From Rathayibacter sp. VKM Ac-2804 (GTDB lineage Bacteria > Actinomycetota > Actinomycetes > Actinomycetales > Microbacteriaceae): a stretch of 64,000 nt of DNA. Made by a program: the position numbers and the translations under genes. This document shows positions 40,748 to 51,106 of the stretch, piece after piece (the stretch's first letter is position 1; each line of letters begins with the position of its first letter). A model generated the notes under the pieces. That model was not told the origin of the DNA. It was given only the letters and a program-made list of their open reading frames with translations, and ran no database searches. The DNA lies in the NCBI RefSeq assembly GCF_009866655.1, contig NZ_CP047420.1:806001-870000 (forward strand), in the 5' to 3' direction.

Positions 40748-41746
40748 ATGCGCGTCTTCGGCTGTCCGCACTGCGAGGCGCGGGTGGAGTTCGAGGACGC
40801 GCGGTGCCTGCGCTGCGGCACGGCGCTCGCGTACGACGTCGAGGCGGACGAGCTCGTCGAGGCGGAGGGGCGCGCGCTCTGCGTGTATCGCGGCACGATC
40901 GACTGCACCTGGCTGGCCGCGGCGGGGACGGGCGGCGCCTGCGCCTCCTGCGCGCTGACCAATGCCCGGCCGCCGGTGTACGACGCGGCGACGCTGAGCC
41001 AGCTGACCGTCGCCGAGTTCGCCAAGCGGCGGCTGCTGCGCCAGCTGCGGCACCTCGACCTGCCGGTGCACCGCGGTCGGCGGCTGTCCTTCGAGCTGTT
41101 GTCCTCCGCGCAGGGCTCCGTGACGACCGGGCACGCCGACGGCGTGATCACCGTCGATCTCGCCGAAGGCAACGACGCGCACCGCGAGGCGCTCAAGGCG
41201 CGGCTCGGCGAGCCGTACCGGACGATGCTCGGCCACTTCCGGCACGAGATCGGCCACTACTACTGGCAGCTGCTCGTGGACGGCACGCCGCTCCTTCCCG
41301 CGTTCCGAGCGCTGTTCGGCGACGAGCGGGCCGACTACGGCGCCGCGCTCGACGCGCACTACGGCGGCGCCTCGACCGAGGACTGGGCCCGCGACCACAT
41401 CTCGCAGTACGCGACGACGCACCCGTGGGAGGACTTCGCCGAGACCTTCGCGCACTACCTGCACATCGCCGACGCGCTGGAGACGACGGCGACGGTGGGT
41501 CTCACCGTCGCCGGACCCTGGGGCCGCCTCCCCGAGTCGCTGGTCGGCAGTGTGCAGGCGACCGGCGCGCAGCGCGTCGCCGATCTGGAGACGCCCGAGA
41601 TCCTCGCCCGCTGGCACGGCTTCTCGCTCGCCCTCAACAGCGTGAACCGCTCGATGGGCAAGGACGACCTCTACCCGTTCGTCATCACGCCCGCGATCGC
41701 CGAGAAGCTCGCCTGGGTGCACGAGCTGGTGCGCCGCGGCGCCTGA
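40748..41746 (+). CDS. Putative zinc-binding metallopeptidase with N-terminal zinc ribbon
   Basis: 332 aa. N-terminal ribbon C6-x2-C9 ... C20-x2-C23, a second Cys group C45, C53, C65, C68, and a metallopeptidase motif HEIGH at residues 166-170 in GHFRHEIGHYYW. A possible third ligand lies in the acidic WEDFAETFAHYLH segment about 70 residues later. Matches a family of uncharacterised zinc peptidases; the substrate is unknown. Cytoplasmic by lack of a signal peptide. Confidence 0.8.
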   Translation: MRVFGCPHCEARVEFEDARCLRCGTALAYDVEADELVEAEGRALCVYRGTIDCTWLAAAGTGGACASCALTNARPPVYDAATLSQLTVAEFAKRRLLRQLRHLDLPVHRGRRLSFELLSSAQGSVTTGHADGVITVDLAEGNDAHREALKARLGEPYRTMLGHFRHEIGHYYWQLLVDGTPLLPAFRALFGDERADYGAALDAHYGGASTEDWARDHISQYATTHPWEDFAETFAHYLHIADALETTATVGLTVAGPWGRLPESLVGSVQATGAQRVADLETPEILARWHGFSLALNSVNRSMGKDDLYPFVITPAIAEKLAWVHELVRRGA

Positions 41747-41780
41747 CCCGGGAGGGCGAGACGAGCGGCGCACCGGGCCG

Positions 41781-41978
41781 CTACTTCTTCTTCAGCGAGG
41801 ACTCCTTGTGGGCGGCCTTCGCGTCGGTCTTGTCGCTCTGCACGATCCAGTAGGGCTCGTCGTCCGAGGCGTTGAACTTCTGCCCCTCGAAGTGGAACTC
41901 CTTCGTCTTCTTCTCGACCAGCTCGCCGTGGGTCTCGCCCTGCGAGGTGTTCCAGCTGATCTTGTCGCCCTTCTTCAC
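41781..41978 (-). CDS. DUF2945 (HVA1 family) small protein
   Basis: 65 aa. KKGDKISWNTSQGETHGELV, KTKEFHFEGQKFNASDDEPY, WIVQSDKTDAKAAHK, the pattern of the DUF2945/HVA1 TUDOR-like domain, one of the shortest stand-alone versions. GTG 41978 overlaps the stop of the upstream gene (GTGA) and has GAGGAAG upstream. Lys-rich C-terminus. Function unknown. Confidence 0.8.
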   Translation of the reverse strand: MKKGDKISWNTSQGETHGELVEKKTKEFHFEGQKFNASDDEPYWIVQSDKTDAKAAHKESSLKKK

Positions 41979-42636
41979 GAGGCGCTTCCTCTCTCCTGGG
42001 CCGCCGCGGTCGCCCGCGGCAGCGTGATGGTGGTGGTGACATCGACGATCGCCGGCGTGGCCGGCGCCGACGAGAAGCCGAAGCGGACCGGCGGCGACAG
42101 GAGTCCGAGCGCGCCGAGGTCCTCGCCGTCGAGCGACGCGGTGACCCCGAGGATCGAGCGGATCGCGCGGACGCCGTAGTACTCCCGCCTCCCGTGGCCG
42201 GCCGAGCCGGCGGTGCTGACGCCGCGCACGAGCACCGACGCGACCGGCGAGATCGCGGTCAGCCAGGCCGGGTGCTCGGCGAGCGGCCGCGGCACGATGC
42301 GCAGCAGCCGGCCCAGCGGGGTGAGCCCGCCGAGCCGCAGCGACAGCACCAGCGATCCAGCGGAGGCCTCGATCCCGCCGGAGACGCGACGCCAGGCGAC
42401 GGGCGCAATCCGCACCTCGTCGAACGCGTAGGTCGAGCCGATGAAGTCCGCGACCTCGTCGGTCGGCGCGATCAGGATCCGGTGCCCGTCCGCCCGCTCG
42501 ACCATCGCGTCGGCGAACGCGCCGAACGGCGTGCTCTCCCAAAGGCCGAGCACGATCCGGGTGCCGGAGGCCGTGCCGAACCCCGCGATGCGCCCGCTGA
42601 AGCGCAGGCGCCGCGACGTCCCGCCCGGCCCGGTCA

Positions 42637-42637
<1 letters not shown>
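41975..42637 (-). CDS. Hypothetical protein downstream of glgX
   Basis: 220 aa. Begins MTGPGGTSRRLRFSGRIAGF; beta-rich with GLWESTPFGAFADAMVERAD and a C-terminal TRPVRFGFSSAPATPAIVD-like segment. No signal peptide. ATG overlaps the glgX stop by one base (TGATG) and its stop overlaps DUF2945 (GTGA), so the three form one operon. Not recognised; may have a role linked to glycogen metabolism by position only. Confidence 0.65.
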
Positions 42638-44682
<2,045 letters not shown>

Positions 44683-44801
44683 GCGACCATCCTGACGAAC
44701 GCTCCCTGAGCGGTTCTCGCCCTTGTCCGGCGGCGCGGGGGCCGCTACTGTTCCGGACCCTCCTCCACGCGCCACCCTGGCGCGAGCGGCCCGCCGAGGC
44801 A

Positions 44802-44821
44802 TATAGTCAGCTGGCTTACTA
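44802..44821 (+). promoter_or_regulatory. Promoter and candidate operator of the EmrB-type MFS gene
   Basis: -10 TATAGT at 44802-44807, overlapped by the near-perfect palindrome TAGTCAGC-TG-GCTTACTA (44804-44821; one mismatch per arm pair). Position over the promoter suggests a repressor site, but no regulator gene is adjacent. Confidence 0.5.
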
Positions 44822-44863
44822 ATGGAGCTCCGGACCGAGTTCGGGGCGGAGGAGGACGGCATC

Positions 44864-46459
44864 ATGGCTCTCGCAGCAGCTCGGCGCCGCTGGATCGGAC
44901 TGATCGTGATCAGCCTCGGCGTGGCGACGATCATCGTCGACTCGACGATCGTGAACGTGGCGATCCCGTCGATCGTCGCCGACCTCGGCATCACCTCGAC
45001 CCGGGTGCAGTGGGTGCAGGAGTCGTACACCCTGGTCTTCGCCGCGCTCCTGCTCGCCTTCGGCACCCTCGCCGACCGCTGGGGCCGGCGCCGGATGCTC
45101 GTCGTCGGCATCGCGCTGTTCGCGCTGTCCTCGGTCGCCGCCTCGCTCGCGGCCACCGGCGATCTGCTGATCGCTTCGCGGGTGGTGCAGGGCGTGGGCG
45201 GCGCGATGGTGCTGCCGTCGACGCTGTCGCTGATCAACGCGACGTTCCGCGGCAAGGAGCGCGCGATCGCCTTCGCCGTCTGGGGCTCGACGATCGGCGG
45301 GATGACCGCCGTCGGCCCGCTGCTCGGCGGCTGGCTCACCACCGACTTCTCCTGGCGCTGGGCCTTCGGGATCAACATCCCGCTCGGGATCGTCATCGTC
45401 GTCGGCGCGCTGCTCTTCGTGGACGAGTCGCGGCAGCCGGACGCGGGCCGCGTCGACCTGGTGGGCGCGCTGCTCTCGGTCGTCGCCTCGGCCGGCCTGG
45501 TCTTCGGTCTGATCGAGGGCCGGAGCCTGGGCTGGTGGCTGCCCTCGCCCGTGCCGGTCGCGTTCGTCGTCGCCGTCCTCGCGGCGATCGCCTTCGTGCT
45601 CTGGGCGCGGGCCCGCGAGCGCGCCGGGCGCTCGGCGATGCTCTCGCTGCGGCTCTTCCGGCTGGCCTCGTTCCGCAACGGCAGCATCGCCGCGATGATC
45701 GTCTCGCTCGGCGAGTTCGGCATCATCCTCGCGCTGCCGATCTGGCTGCAGAACGTGCTCGGCTACACCGCGGTGCAGACCGGGCTGGTGCTGATCGCCC
45801 TGGCGCTCGGCTCCTTCGTCGCCTCCGGCTTCGCGGGCGCGTTCGGCAACCGCGTCTCCGCGGTGCTGATCGTCCGGGTCGGGCTCGCGGCCGAGATCGT
45901 CGGCGTCGTCGGCATCGGCGCCGTCGTCTCCGACACGACGCCGTGGTGGGCGCTCGTCCCCTTCCTCGCCGTCTACGGCTTCGGCGTCGGCCTCGCCACC
46001 GCGCAGCTGACCGGCGTCGTCCTCCGCGACGTGCCCGTCGAGCTCAGCGGGCAGGGCTCCGGCACCCAGTCGACCGCCCGGCAGATCGGCTCGGCGCTGG
46101 GCATCGCCGTGCTCGGCACGATCCTCTACACCTCGACCGCGGGCGTGCTCACCTCGTCGCTGGAGGAGCAGGGCCTTCAGGCCGCGCAGGTCAGCAGCAC
46201 CGTGGACGCCGTCGTCGACTCCTCGGGAGCGGCCATCGCCGGTCTCGCCGCCGACCCCGGCACCGCGGACGTCGCGCGGGCCGCGGGGGAGGCGCTCTCG
46301 GACGGCACGCGCTTCGCCGCCTTCGCCGCGGGTGCGTTCCTGGCCGTCGGCTTCGCGGCGACCCTCTCCCTCGGCGGCGCGGCGCCGCGCGAGGAGGAGG
46401 CCCACGCCCCGGTCGGCGCCGCCCCGGTCAGCTCAGCGGAGCCGCGTCGTCGGCGGTGA
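44864..46459 (+). CDS. EmrB/QacA-type MFS exporter (14 TM)
   Basis: 531 aa with about fourteen helices. TM1 GLIVISLGVATIIVDSTIVN, motif WVQESYTLVFAALLLAFGTLADRWG, and motif C GAMVLPSTLSLI. Drug:H+ antiporter-2 family. ATG 44864 follows GGAGGAGGACGGC, a strong ribosome site; the in-frame ATG 44822 lies next to the operator and lacks one. Its last 32 bp overlap the convergent dehydrogenase gene. Exports drugs or toxic compounds. Confidence 0.88.
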   Translation: MALAAARRRWIGLIVISLGVATIIVDSTIVNVAIPSIVADLGITSTRVQWVQESYTLVFAALLLAFGTLADRWGRRRMLVVGIALFALSSVAASLAATGDLLIASRVVQGVGGAMVLPSTLSLINATFRGKERAIAFAVWGSTIGGMTAVGPLLGGWLTTDFSWRWAFGINIPLGIVIVVGALLFVDESRQPDAGRVDLVGALLSVVASAGLVFGLIEGRSLGWWLPSPVPVAFVVAVLAAIAFVLWARARERAGRSAMLSLRLFRLASFRNGSIAAMIVSLGEFGIILALPIWLQNVLGYTAVQTGLVLIALALGSFVASGFAGAFGNRVSAVLIVRVGLAAEIVGVVGIGAVVSDTTPWWALVPFLAVYGFGVGLATAQLTGVVLRDVPVELSGQGSGTQSTARQIGSALGIAVLGTILYTSTAGVLTSSLEEQGLQAAQVSSTVDAVVDSSGAAIAGLAADPGTADVARAAGEALSDGTRFAAFAAGAFLAVGFAATLSLGGAAPREEEAHAPVGAAPVSSAEPRRRR

Positions 46460-47390
46460 AGACGATCTTGCCGATCGTCCGGTCGGTGCCCTGCGCCCGC
46501 CGCGCGAGCACGGCGACGATCTCGTCGAGCGGGTGCACGGCGCCGGCCGTCGGGACGAGCTCGCCCGAGACGGCGAGCGACACCGCGCGGCCGATCCGCT
46601 CGGCGCTCGCCGTGACGATCAGGTTGCTCACCCGCGGGCTGCCGCGCCGGACGAGGCTCGCCGCCTGGGCGCCGAGGTCCGGGCCGCTCGGCACCAGCGT
46701 GGCGTAGCGCCCGCCGTCGGCGAGCAGGAGCGCGGCGTCCTTCGCCGGGAGATGGCCGGAGACGTCGAGCACCGCATCGAAGCGGCCGCCGAGCACGCCG
46801 AGATCGAGCAGCCGGTAGTCGTGCGGCTCGGCGCCGAGCGCGCGCAGCGTGTCGGCGGACGCGGCCGAGCCGGTCGCGGCGACGGTGCAGCCCGCGCGGA
46901 GGAGCAGCTGCACGACGAGGTTCCCGATCGCTCCGGAGCCGCCGCCCACGAGCACCTGCTCGCCGGCGCGGACCCGCAGGGCGTCGACCGTGCCGATCGC
47001 GGTGCCGCCGGACATCGCCAGCGTCACCCCCTGCACGTCGTCGAGGGCGTCGGGCAGCGGCACCAGCGAGCGGCTCCGGACGATCGAGGCGTCCGCGAAG
47101 GCGTCGCCGTCGCGGGTCATCCCCACGACGCGGTCGCCGATCGAGACGGAGTGGTCGCCGGGGCCGAGCGCCTCGACCGTGCCGGCGATGTCGAGCCCGA
47201 AGCCGTAGGGGCGCTTCCGGCCGACGGCCATGATCCGGGCGGCGCCGGAGAGGATCTTCTCGTCCGTCGCGTTGATGCTCGCGGCGCGCGTGCGCACCAG
47301 CACCTCACCGCGCCGCGGCATCGGCACGGGGGCCTCCCGCCAGGAGAGCACGTCCGGTCCGCCGAACCGCTCGTAACCCAGTCGTCGCAC
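46428..47390 (-). CDS. Zinc-free medium-chain dehydrogenase (NADP-dependent oxidoreductase)
   Basis: 320 aa. GroES-like N-terminus (GGPDVLSWREAPVPMPRRGE), Rossmann motif GGGSGAIGNL at the NADP site, then a typical MDR C-terminal GKIVFTADD. Reductase for quinones or enones. GTG 47390 has GGAG 6 nt away. 3' end overlaps the MFS gene on the other strand by 32 bp, so transcripts are antisense there. Confidence 0.85.
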   Translation of the reverse strand: MRRLGYERFGGPDVLSWREAPVPMPRRGEVLVRTRAASINATDEKILSGAARIMAVGRKRPYGFGLDIAGTVEALGPGDHSVSIGDRVVGMTRDGDAFADASIVRSRSLVPLPDALDDVQGVTLAMSGGTAIGTVDALRVRAGEQVLVGGGSGAIGNLVVQLLLRAGCTVAATGSAASADTLRALGAEPHDYRLLDLGVLGGRFDAVLDVSGHLPAKDAALLLADGGRYATLVPSGPDLGAQAASLVRRGSPRVSNLIVTASAERIGRAVSLAVSGELVPTAGAVHPLDEIVAVLARRAQGTDRTIGKIVFTADDAAPLS

Positions 47391-47457
47391 TTCCCGCTCC
47401 CGTCGTCGTGCCGCCGAGGCGGTCGTCCCCCGAGCCTAGGCGCTGGCCGCCCGGTGC

Positions 47458-47470
47458 TACCGTGGCGGCC
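47458..47470 (+). promoter_or_regulatory. Leaderless promoter for the acidic protein gene
   Basis: -10-like TACCGT at 47458-47463, then GGCGGCC and ATG 47471, the same 7-nt geometry seen before several genes in this window. Confidence 0.4.
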
Positions 47471-47857
47471 ATGAGTGCAGACGAGAGCCCCGAGTTCGCC
47501 GGATTCACCAGCGGAGGCTCGGCGAACGTCGAGCACCCCGACGACGTCCAGCCGGCCGACGCCGACAACGAGGAGAGCACCACTCCCGAGGAGAGCGCCG
47601 ACCCCGACCACCCCTACGACTCGATGGCCGAGAGCGGCACCGAGAACGCCCCGGAGGACGAGGTCGGCTCGCGCGAGGACGAGGAGGGCCTGCTCGCCCC
47701 CGGCAGCACGGCGGAGGGCGCGGGCACCTCGCTCGGAGCCGTCCCGGCCGAGGCGCGGCGCGAGGCCGAGCCGCTCGGCGCGCACGAGGGCGAGGCCGGC
47801 TCGGGCCAGCTCGCCGACGAGCGCTGGCGGCAGAACGGCGTGAATCCGCTCGGCTGA
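47471..47857 (+). CDS. Acidic, probably disordered small protein
   Basis: 128 aa dominated by Glu, Asp, Ser, Pro and Gly (DDVQPADADNEESTTPEES, APEDEVGSREDEEG), ending ADERWRQNGVNPLG. No hydrophobic core, so intrinsically disordered. Such short acidic proteins are common in Microbacteriaceae with no known role. ATG 47471. Confidence 0.6.
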   Translation: MSADESPEFAGFTSGGSANVEHPDDVQPADADNEESTTPEESADPDHPYDSMAESGTENAPEDEVGSREDEEGLLAPGSTAEGAGTSLGAVPAEARREAEPLGAHEGEAGSGQLADERWRQNGVNPLG

Positions 47858-47977
47858 GCCCGCCCCCGGCGCGGTCCGGCGTCCAGGAACTACTCCGGTT
47901 GCTCGGAGGAGCCCCCCTGGCGGGACCCGTACGGTTCCGGAGGACGCGGCACGCCCGCCGCGTGGACGGAGAATCTC

Positions 47978-48673
47978 ATGTCGCTGCTGTTCAACCGCAC
48001 CCGGGAGCTCCGCTGGACCCCGGACGAGCGGCGGGCCCTCGCGGAGGCCGTGGCCGAGGACCGGGCGCAGGTCTGGCGCAGCGTCGGCGACCTGGACCGC
48101 ACCGTCGTCGTCTCGACGGAGGACCCGGGGGTGCGCGGCGGCGCCCGCTGGCCGACCGACCACCGAGCGTTCCTCCGCGTCGAGCGCGGGCCCTCCGTGG
48201 TGCTGGCCACCGACGGACTCAGCGACCCCTTCGACCGTCTCGCCCGCCCCGGCACCGGCCTCGGCCTCGAGCTGTGCCTCGAGACCTCCGCGCTCCGCGG
48301 CATCCCCGCGGCCGACCTCTGGAACCACTGGCAGTTCCGCGTGCTCTACGAGGCGGCGCGGCTCGCGGCACTGCAGGGCGTCTGCTGCCGCACGGGCGTC
48401 GACACCGCGATCCTGGCGGGCGCGGCCGCCCCGCCGGCCTGGACCGACGAGAACGGCTCGGTCGGCGTGCTGCTGGGGCTCCGCGGCGGCGGCCTGCCCG
48501 AGCGCCTCGAGCTGGCGACCGGCGACGTCGAGCTGGTGACCCTCACCCCGCTGTGGCCCGAGGAGTACGCCTGGGCCTCGGTCGACGCCACCGCCCGCGA
48601 GGAGATCGCGGCGCGCCTGCGTGCGCTGCCGCACGAGGAGCTCGTGCACACCGCCCGCCCCCGCGTCGTCTGA
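47978..48673 (+). CDS. Hypothetical soluble protein
   Basis: 231 aa. Mixed alpha/beta: LRWTPDERRALAEAVAEDRA then WRSVGDLDRTVVVSTEDPGV, RVERGPSVVLATDGLSDPFD, LELCLETSALRGIPAADLW, LTPLWPEEYAWASVDATARE. The middle portion is reminiscent of SUFU-like domains but the match is too weak to use. ATG 47978. Transcribed toward the small gene on the opposite strand. Confidence 0.6.
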   Translation: MSLLFNRTRELRWTPDERRALAEAVAEDRAQVWRSVGDLDRTVVVSTEDPGVRGGARWPTDHRAFLRVERGPSVVLATDGLSDPFDRLARPGTGLGLELCLETSALRGIPAADLWNHWQFRVLYEAARLAALQGVCCRTGVDTAILAGAAAPPAWTDENGSVGVLLGLRGGGLPERLELATGDVELVTLTPLWPEEYAWASVDATAREEIAARLRALPHEELVHTARPRVV

Positions 48674-48682
48674 GTCCGGGGG

Positions 48683-48991
48683 TCAGACGCGCTCGTCGGG
48701 CTCCGCGCTCAGGACCATCTCGCCGGTGCTGTTCGCGTGGGCGATCAGCTCGTCGATCCAGGCGCGGTTCAGCGCGGGGCGCCGGCCGCCGTGGAAGCGG
48801 AAGTGCAGCGGCGTCGTCGGGTGGATCCAGACGGAGCTGCGGCCGTAGCCGCTCGACTCCGGCTCGGTCCAGGAGAGGCTGAACGATTCGTTCCGCCGCA
48901 TCTTCGCGAACATCGCCACCTTGAGATGGGCGAGCAGTCGATCGTCGAAGTCGATCTCGAGTGACTGCGGCCCGTAGATCAGTCGTCCCAT
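48683..48991 (-). CDS. Small conserved actinobacterial protein (DUF7882-like)
   Basis: 102 aa: MGRLIYGPQSLEIDFDDRLL then HLKVAMFAKMRRNESFSLSW, GRSSVWIHPTTPLHFRFHGG, NRAWIDELIAHANSTGEMVL. This pattern is common in Microbacteriaceae, sometimes mislabelled ATP-dependent DNA ligase. No ligase motif is present. Function unknown. Confidence 0.7.
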   Translation of the reverse strand: MGRLIYGPQSLEIDFDDRLLAHLKVAMFAKMRRNESFSLSWTEPESSGYGRSSVWIHPTTPLHFRFHGGRRPALNRAWIDELIAHANSTGEMVLSAEPDERV

Positions 48992-49043
48992 GCTCGCGAG
49001 GATACCGCCGTGGCGCGTTCCGGTCAGGTCGGCGGGGAACGAC

Positions 49044-49090
49044 GAACGCCCCGCCCACCGGATCCGAGGATCGCGGGGGACGGGGCGTTC
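49044..49090 (-). terminator. Hairpin downstream of the cold-shock gene
   Basis: GAACGCCCCG (49044-49053) / CGGGGCGTTC (49081-49090), 10-bp stem with a 27-nt loop, 46 bp after the cold-shock stop on the minus strand. No T-tract. Confidence 0.6.
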
Positions 49091-49135
49091 AGAGGTCGCT
49101 GCGGCCCGGGGGCCGAATGACGCAGAGGTCGGTGA

Positions 49136-49345
49136 TTACTCGCCGACGCCGCGGATGTTCGCGGCCTGCGGGCCCTTGCGGCCCTGCTCGACGTCGTACT
49201 CGACGTGCTGGTTCTCGACGAGCTCGCGGTAGCCCTCCTTGGCGATGGCGGAGAAGTGCGCGAACACGTCGGCGCCTCCGTCGTCGGGAGCGATGAAGCC
49301 GAAGCCCTTTTCGGAGTTGAACCACTTAACGGTGCCAGTAGGCAT
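49136..49345 (-). CDS. cspA: Cold-shock protein, CspA family
   Basis: 69 aa, the family's typical length. RNA-binding motifs RNP1 [10 protein letters not shown] and RNP2 VFAHFSAI after TVKWFNSE. Acts as an RNA chaperone. ATG 49345 follows TAAGGAAAAGAA. Monocistronic. Confidence 0.95.
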   Translation of the reverse strand: MPTGTVKWFNSEKGFGFIAPDDGGADVFAHFSAIAKEGYRELVENQHVEYDVEQGRKGPQAANIRGVGE

Positions 49346-49873
49346 TTCTTTTCCTTACGTGATGGTGACGTCCGCGTGAGCGGCCGTCGTTAGATTTCGC
49401 ACAGCTGTGCGGTACCCGATCCGCTCGGCCGCCACGGGTGAAACACGCGTCGGCCGGATGAACCGGGTCGTTGTGGGGCGGAGAGCGCGGCTCCTCGTGG
49501 GGAGTGCGTCTGCGCGGGGGAGAACGTCCCGCTCACCGAGGGTGTCGGAGGGGCGGGGGTCGAACGAGGAACGGCGCGGCTTCCGCGGCGTCCTGTGAAG
49601 GGCGGTACCCGCGGGTGAGGCGGGCGTTCGAACCGGCGGATCGAGGGCGATGCGCTCGATCGATGCGGTCTCTATCAGGGGCTGAGTCTCTTCGTCGTCG
49701 TGCGACTTCTCAGCCGTGGAATTCGGGCGATCGCCCAGGAGATGACCCCACTCTACGGGAGACGAGCGCCCGAGCGCGACCGCGGAGTGCAGAACGGCTC
49801 CGCGCGCGCCCCTCCCCTGTGCCACGATGCAACTCCGGGTGCGGCTCGCGCACCCCTCCCCGGCGAGGTGTCG
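49346..49873. other. Non-coding gap between cspA and the kinase operon
   Basis: 528 bp with no supported gene. On the minus strand, a -10-like TCTAAC (49394-49389) and a perfect palindrome CGCACAGCTGTGCG (49398-49411) lie upstream of cspA, the palindrome filling the expected -35/-10 spacer. The rest (49412-49860) shows no recognisable element; an in-frame extension of the kinase reads through part of it but starts at 49874 by ribosome site. Confidence 0.5.
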
Positions 49874-51106
49874 ATGCTGCTCCCGAGTGCCGAGATCCCG
49901 GGCTCCGCGATCCCCGGCGCCGATCCCGCGACGGCCGACGCGCTCGAGCTCCGGCGCGAGCAGACGGAGGTCGGCATCGCCTGCGCGCGGCGGGCCGGCG
50001 GAGTGTTCGCCGGCGCCTCCGCGCTCCACCTGGCTCTGCTCGCCCCGGCCGAGCTGGTCGTCGTGCTGCCGAGCGCCCTCCTCCTCCTCGTCAGCGCCGC
50101 CATCCAGCTCTCCTCCCGCCGGGCCGGGCCGGGCGGTGCCCGGGCGGTGCTCGCCGGTCTCGTGCTCGGCTTCGCCGCGCTCGCCGCGTTCCTCGGCCCG
50201 GGCGTCCAGGACGGCGACCGCACGGTGCTCAGCTGCGTGACCATGCTCGCCTCGATGGCCCTCCCCGCCGGGCTGCTCGCGATCGGCTCGTCCGCGCGGC
50301 TCGGCGCGGCGGCCGTGCTCGCCGGGCTCCCGGCGCTGGCCCTCGGCACGGCGGCCACCTGGGGGTCGGGCCGCGGGCTGTTCGTCGGCCTCTCCGTCGT
50401 GGTCTGCTGGATCATCGCGGTCATCGGCGCGCGCTGGCTCGCCTCGAGCGTCGAGCGCGCCCACACCGGCACCGCGCGCCTGCTGACGGCGCACGCGGCC
50501 GAGCGCCGCTCCAGCGAGAGCGAGGCGCAGCGCCGCCGCGAGGCGCGCCTGATGCACGACACGATCCTCGCCACCCTCACCCTCCTCGCCCACCGCGGCG
50601 AGGGCGTCCCCGCGTCGACGCTGCGCGCTCAGGCCGAGGCGGACCTCGCCCTCCTGCGGCGGCTCGACCGGGCCGACCCGGAGCCCGCCCCGACGGCCGC
50701 CGAGGAGGGGAGCGCGCTGCCGCCGGTGCTCGCCGAGGTGGGCCGCCGGGCCGAGGCGCTCGGCGTGGAAGTGCGCTGGCACACCGGCGCCGCCGACTCA
50801 GGGTTCGAGGTCCTCCTCCGCGGGCCGGCGCTCGACGCCCTCGCACGGGCGGCGGGGGAGTGCCTCGAGAACGTGCGCCGCCACTCCGGTGCGGCCACGG
50901 CGCACGTCACGCTCGACCAGGGCGAGGACTCGGTCCGCGTGACCGTCTCGGACGCCGGTCGCGGCTTCGACCCCTCGACTGTCGCGGAGTCGCGGCTCGG
51001 GCTCGCGCAGTCGGTCGTCGGGCGGATCGAGGCCGTCGGCGGCACGGTCCGGGTGTTCTCCGCGGTCGGGGCCGGCACGACCGTCCTGATGAGCGTGCCG
51101 CGATGA
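49874..51106 (+). CDS. Sensor histidine kinase (NarX/DesK class)
   Basis: 410 aa. N-terminal ~200 residues with about six membrane helices as sensor. Phospho-acceptor region with His228 in RLMHDTILATLTLLAH, and a HATPase domain with GECLENVRRHSGAATAHV (N-box) and DAGRGFDPSTVAESRLGLAQ (G-box). ATG 49874 has GAGG upstream. Part of a three-gene overlapping operon with a membrane protein and a response regulator. Signal unknown. Confidence 0.87.
   Translation: MLLPSAEIPGSAIPGADPATADALELRREQTEVGIACARRAGGVFAGASALHLALLAPAELVVVLPSALLLLVSAAIQLSSRRAGPGGARAVLAGLVLGFAALAAFLGPGVQDGDRTVLSCVTMLASMALPAGLLAIGSSARLGAAAVLAGLPALALGTAATWGSGRGLFVGLSVVVCWIIAVIGARWLASSVERAHTGTARLLTAHAAERRSSESEAQRRREARLMHDTILATLTLLAHRGEGVPASTLRAQAEADLALLRRLDRADPEPAPTAAEEGSALPPVLAEVGRRAEALGVEVRWHTGAADSGFEVLLRGPALDALARAAGECLENVRRHSGAATAHVTLDQGEDSVRVTVSDAGRGFDPSTVAESRLGLAQSVVGRIEAVGGTVRVFSAVGAGTTVLMSVPR

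Noticed and set aside
40681..41853. Continuation of the HicB frame through the metallopeptidase gene
   Set aside because: No similarity beyond residue ~52 and Arg/Ala-rich shadow composition; a separate gene with HEIGH uses another frame.
47899..48882. 327-codon plus-strand frame overlapping the gene at 47978
   Set aside because: Shadow in a different frame, Arg/Pro-rich, with no start context.
49407..49598. 62-codon plus-strand frame between cspA and the kinase
   Set aside because: Arg-rich, no ribosome site and no protein-like pattern.
49600..49660. Possible tRNA (GTTCGAA-like T-loop at about 49625)
   Set aside because: No acceptor stem, D-arm or anticodon arm could be folded around it.
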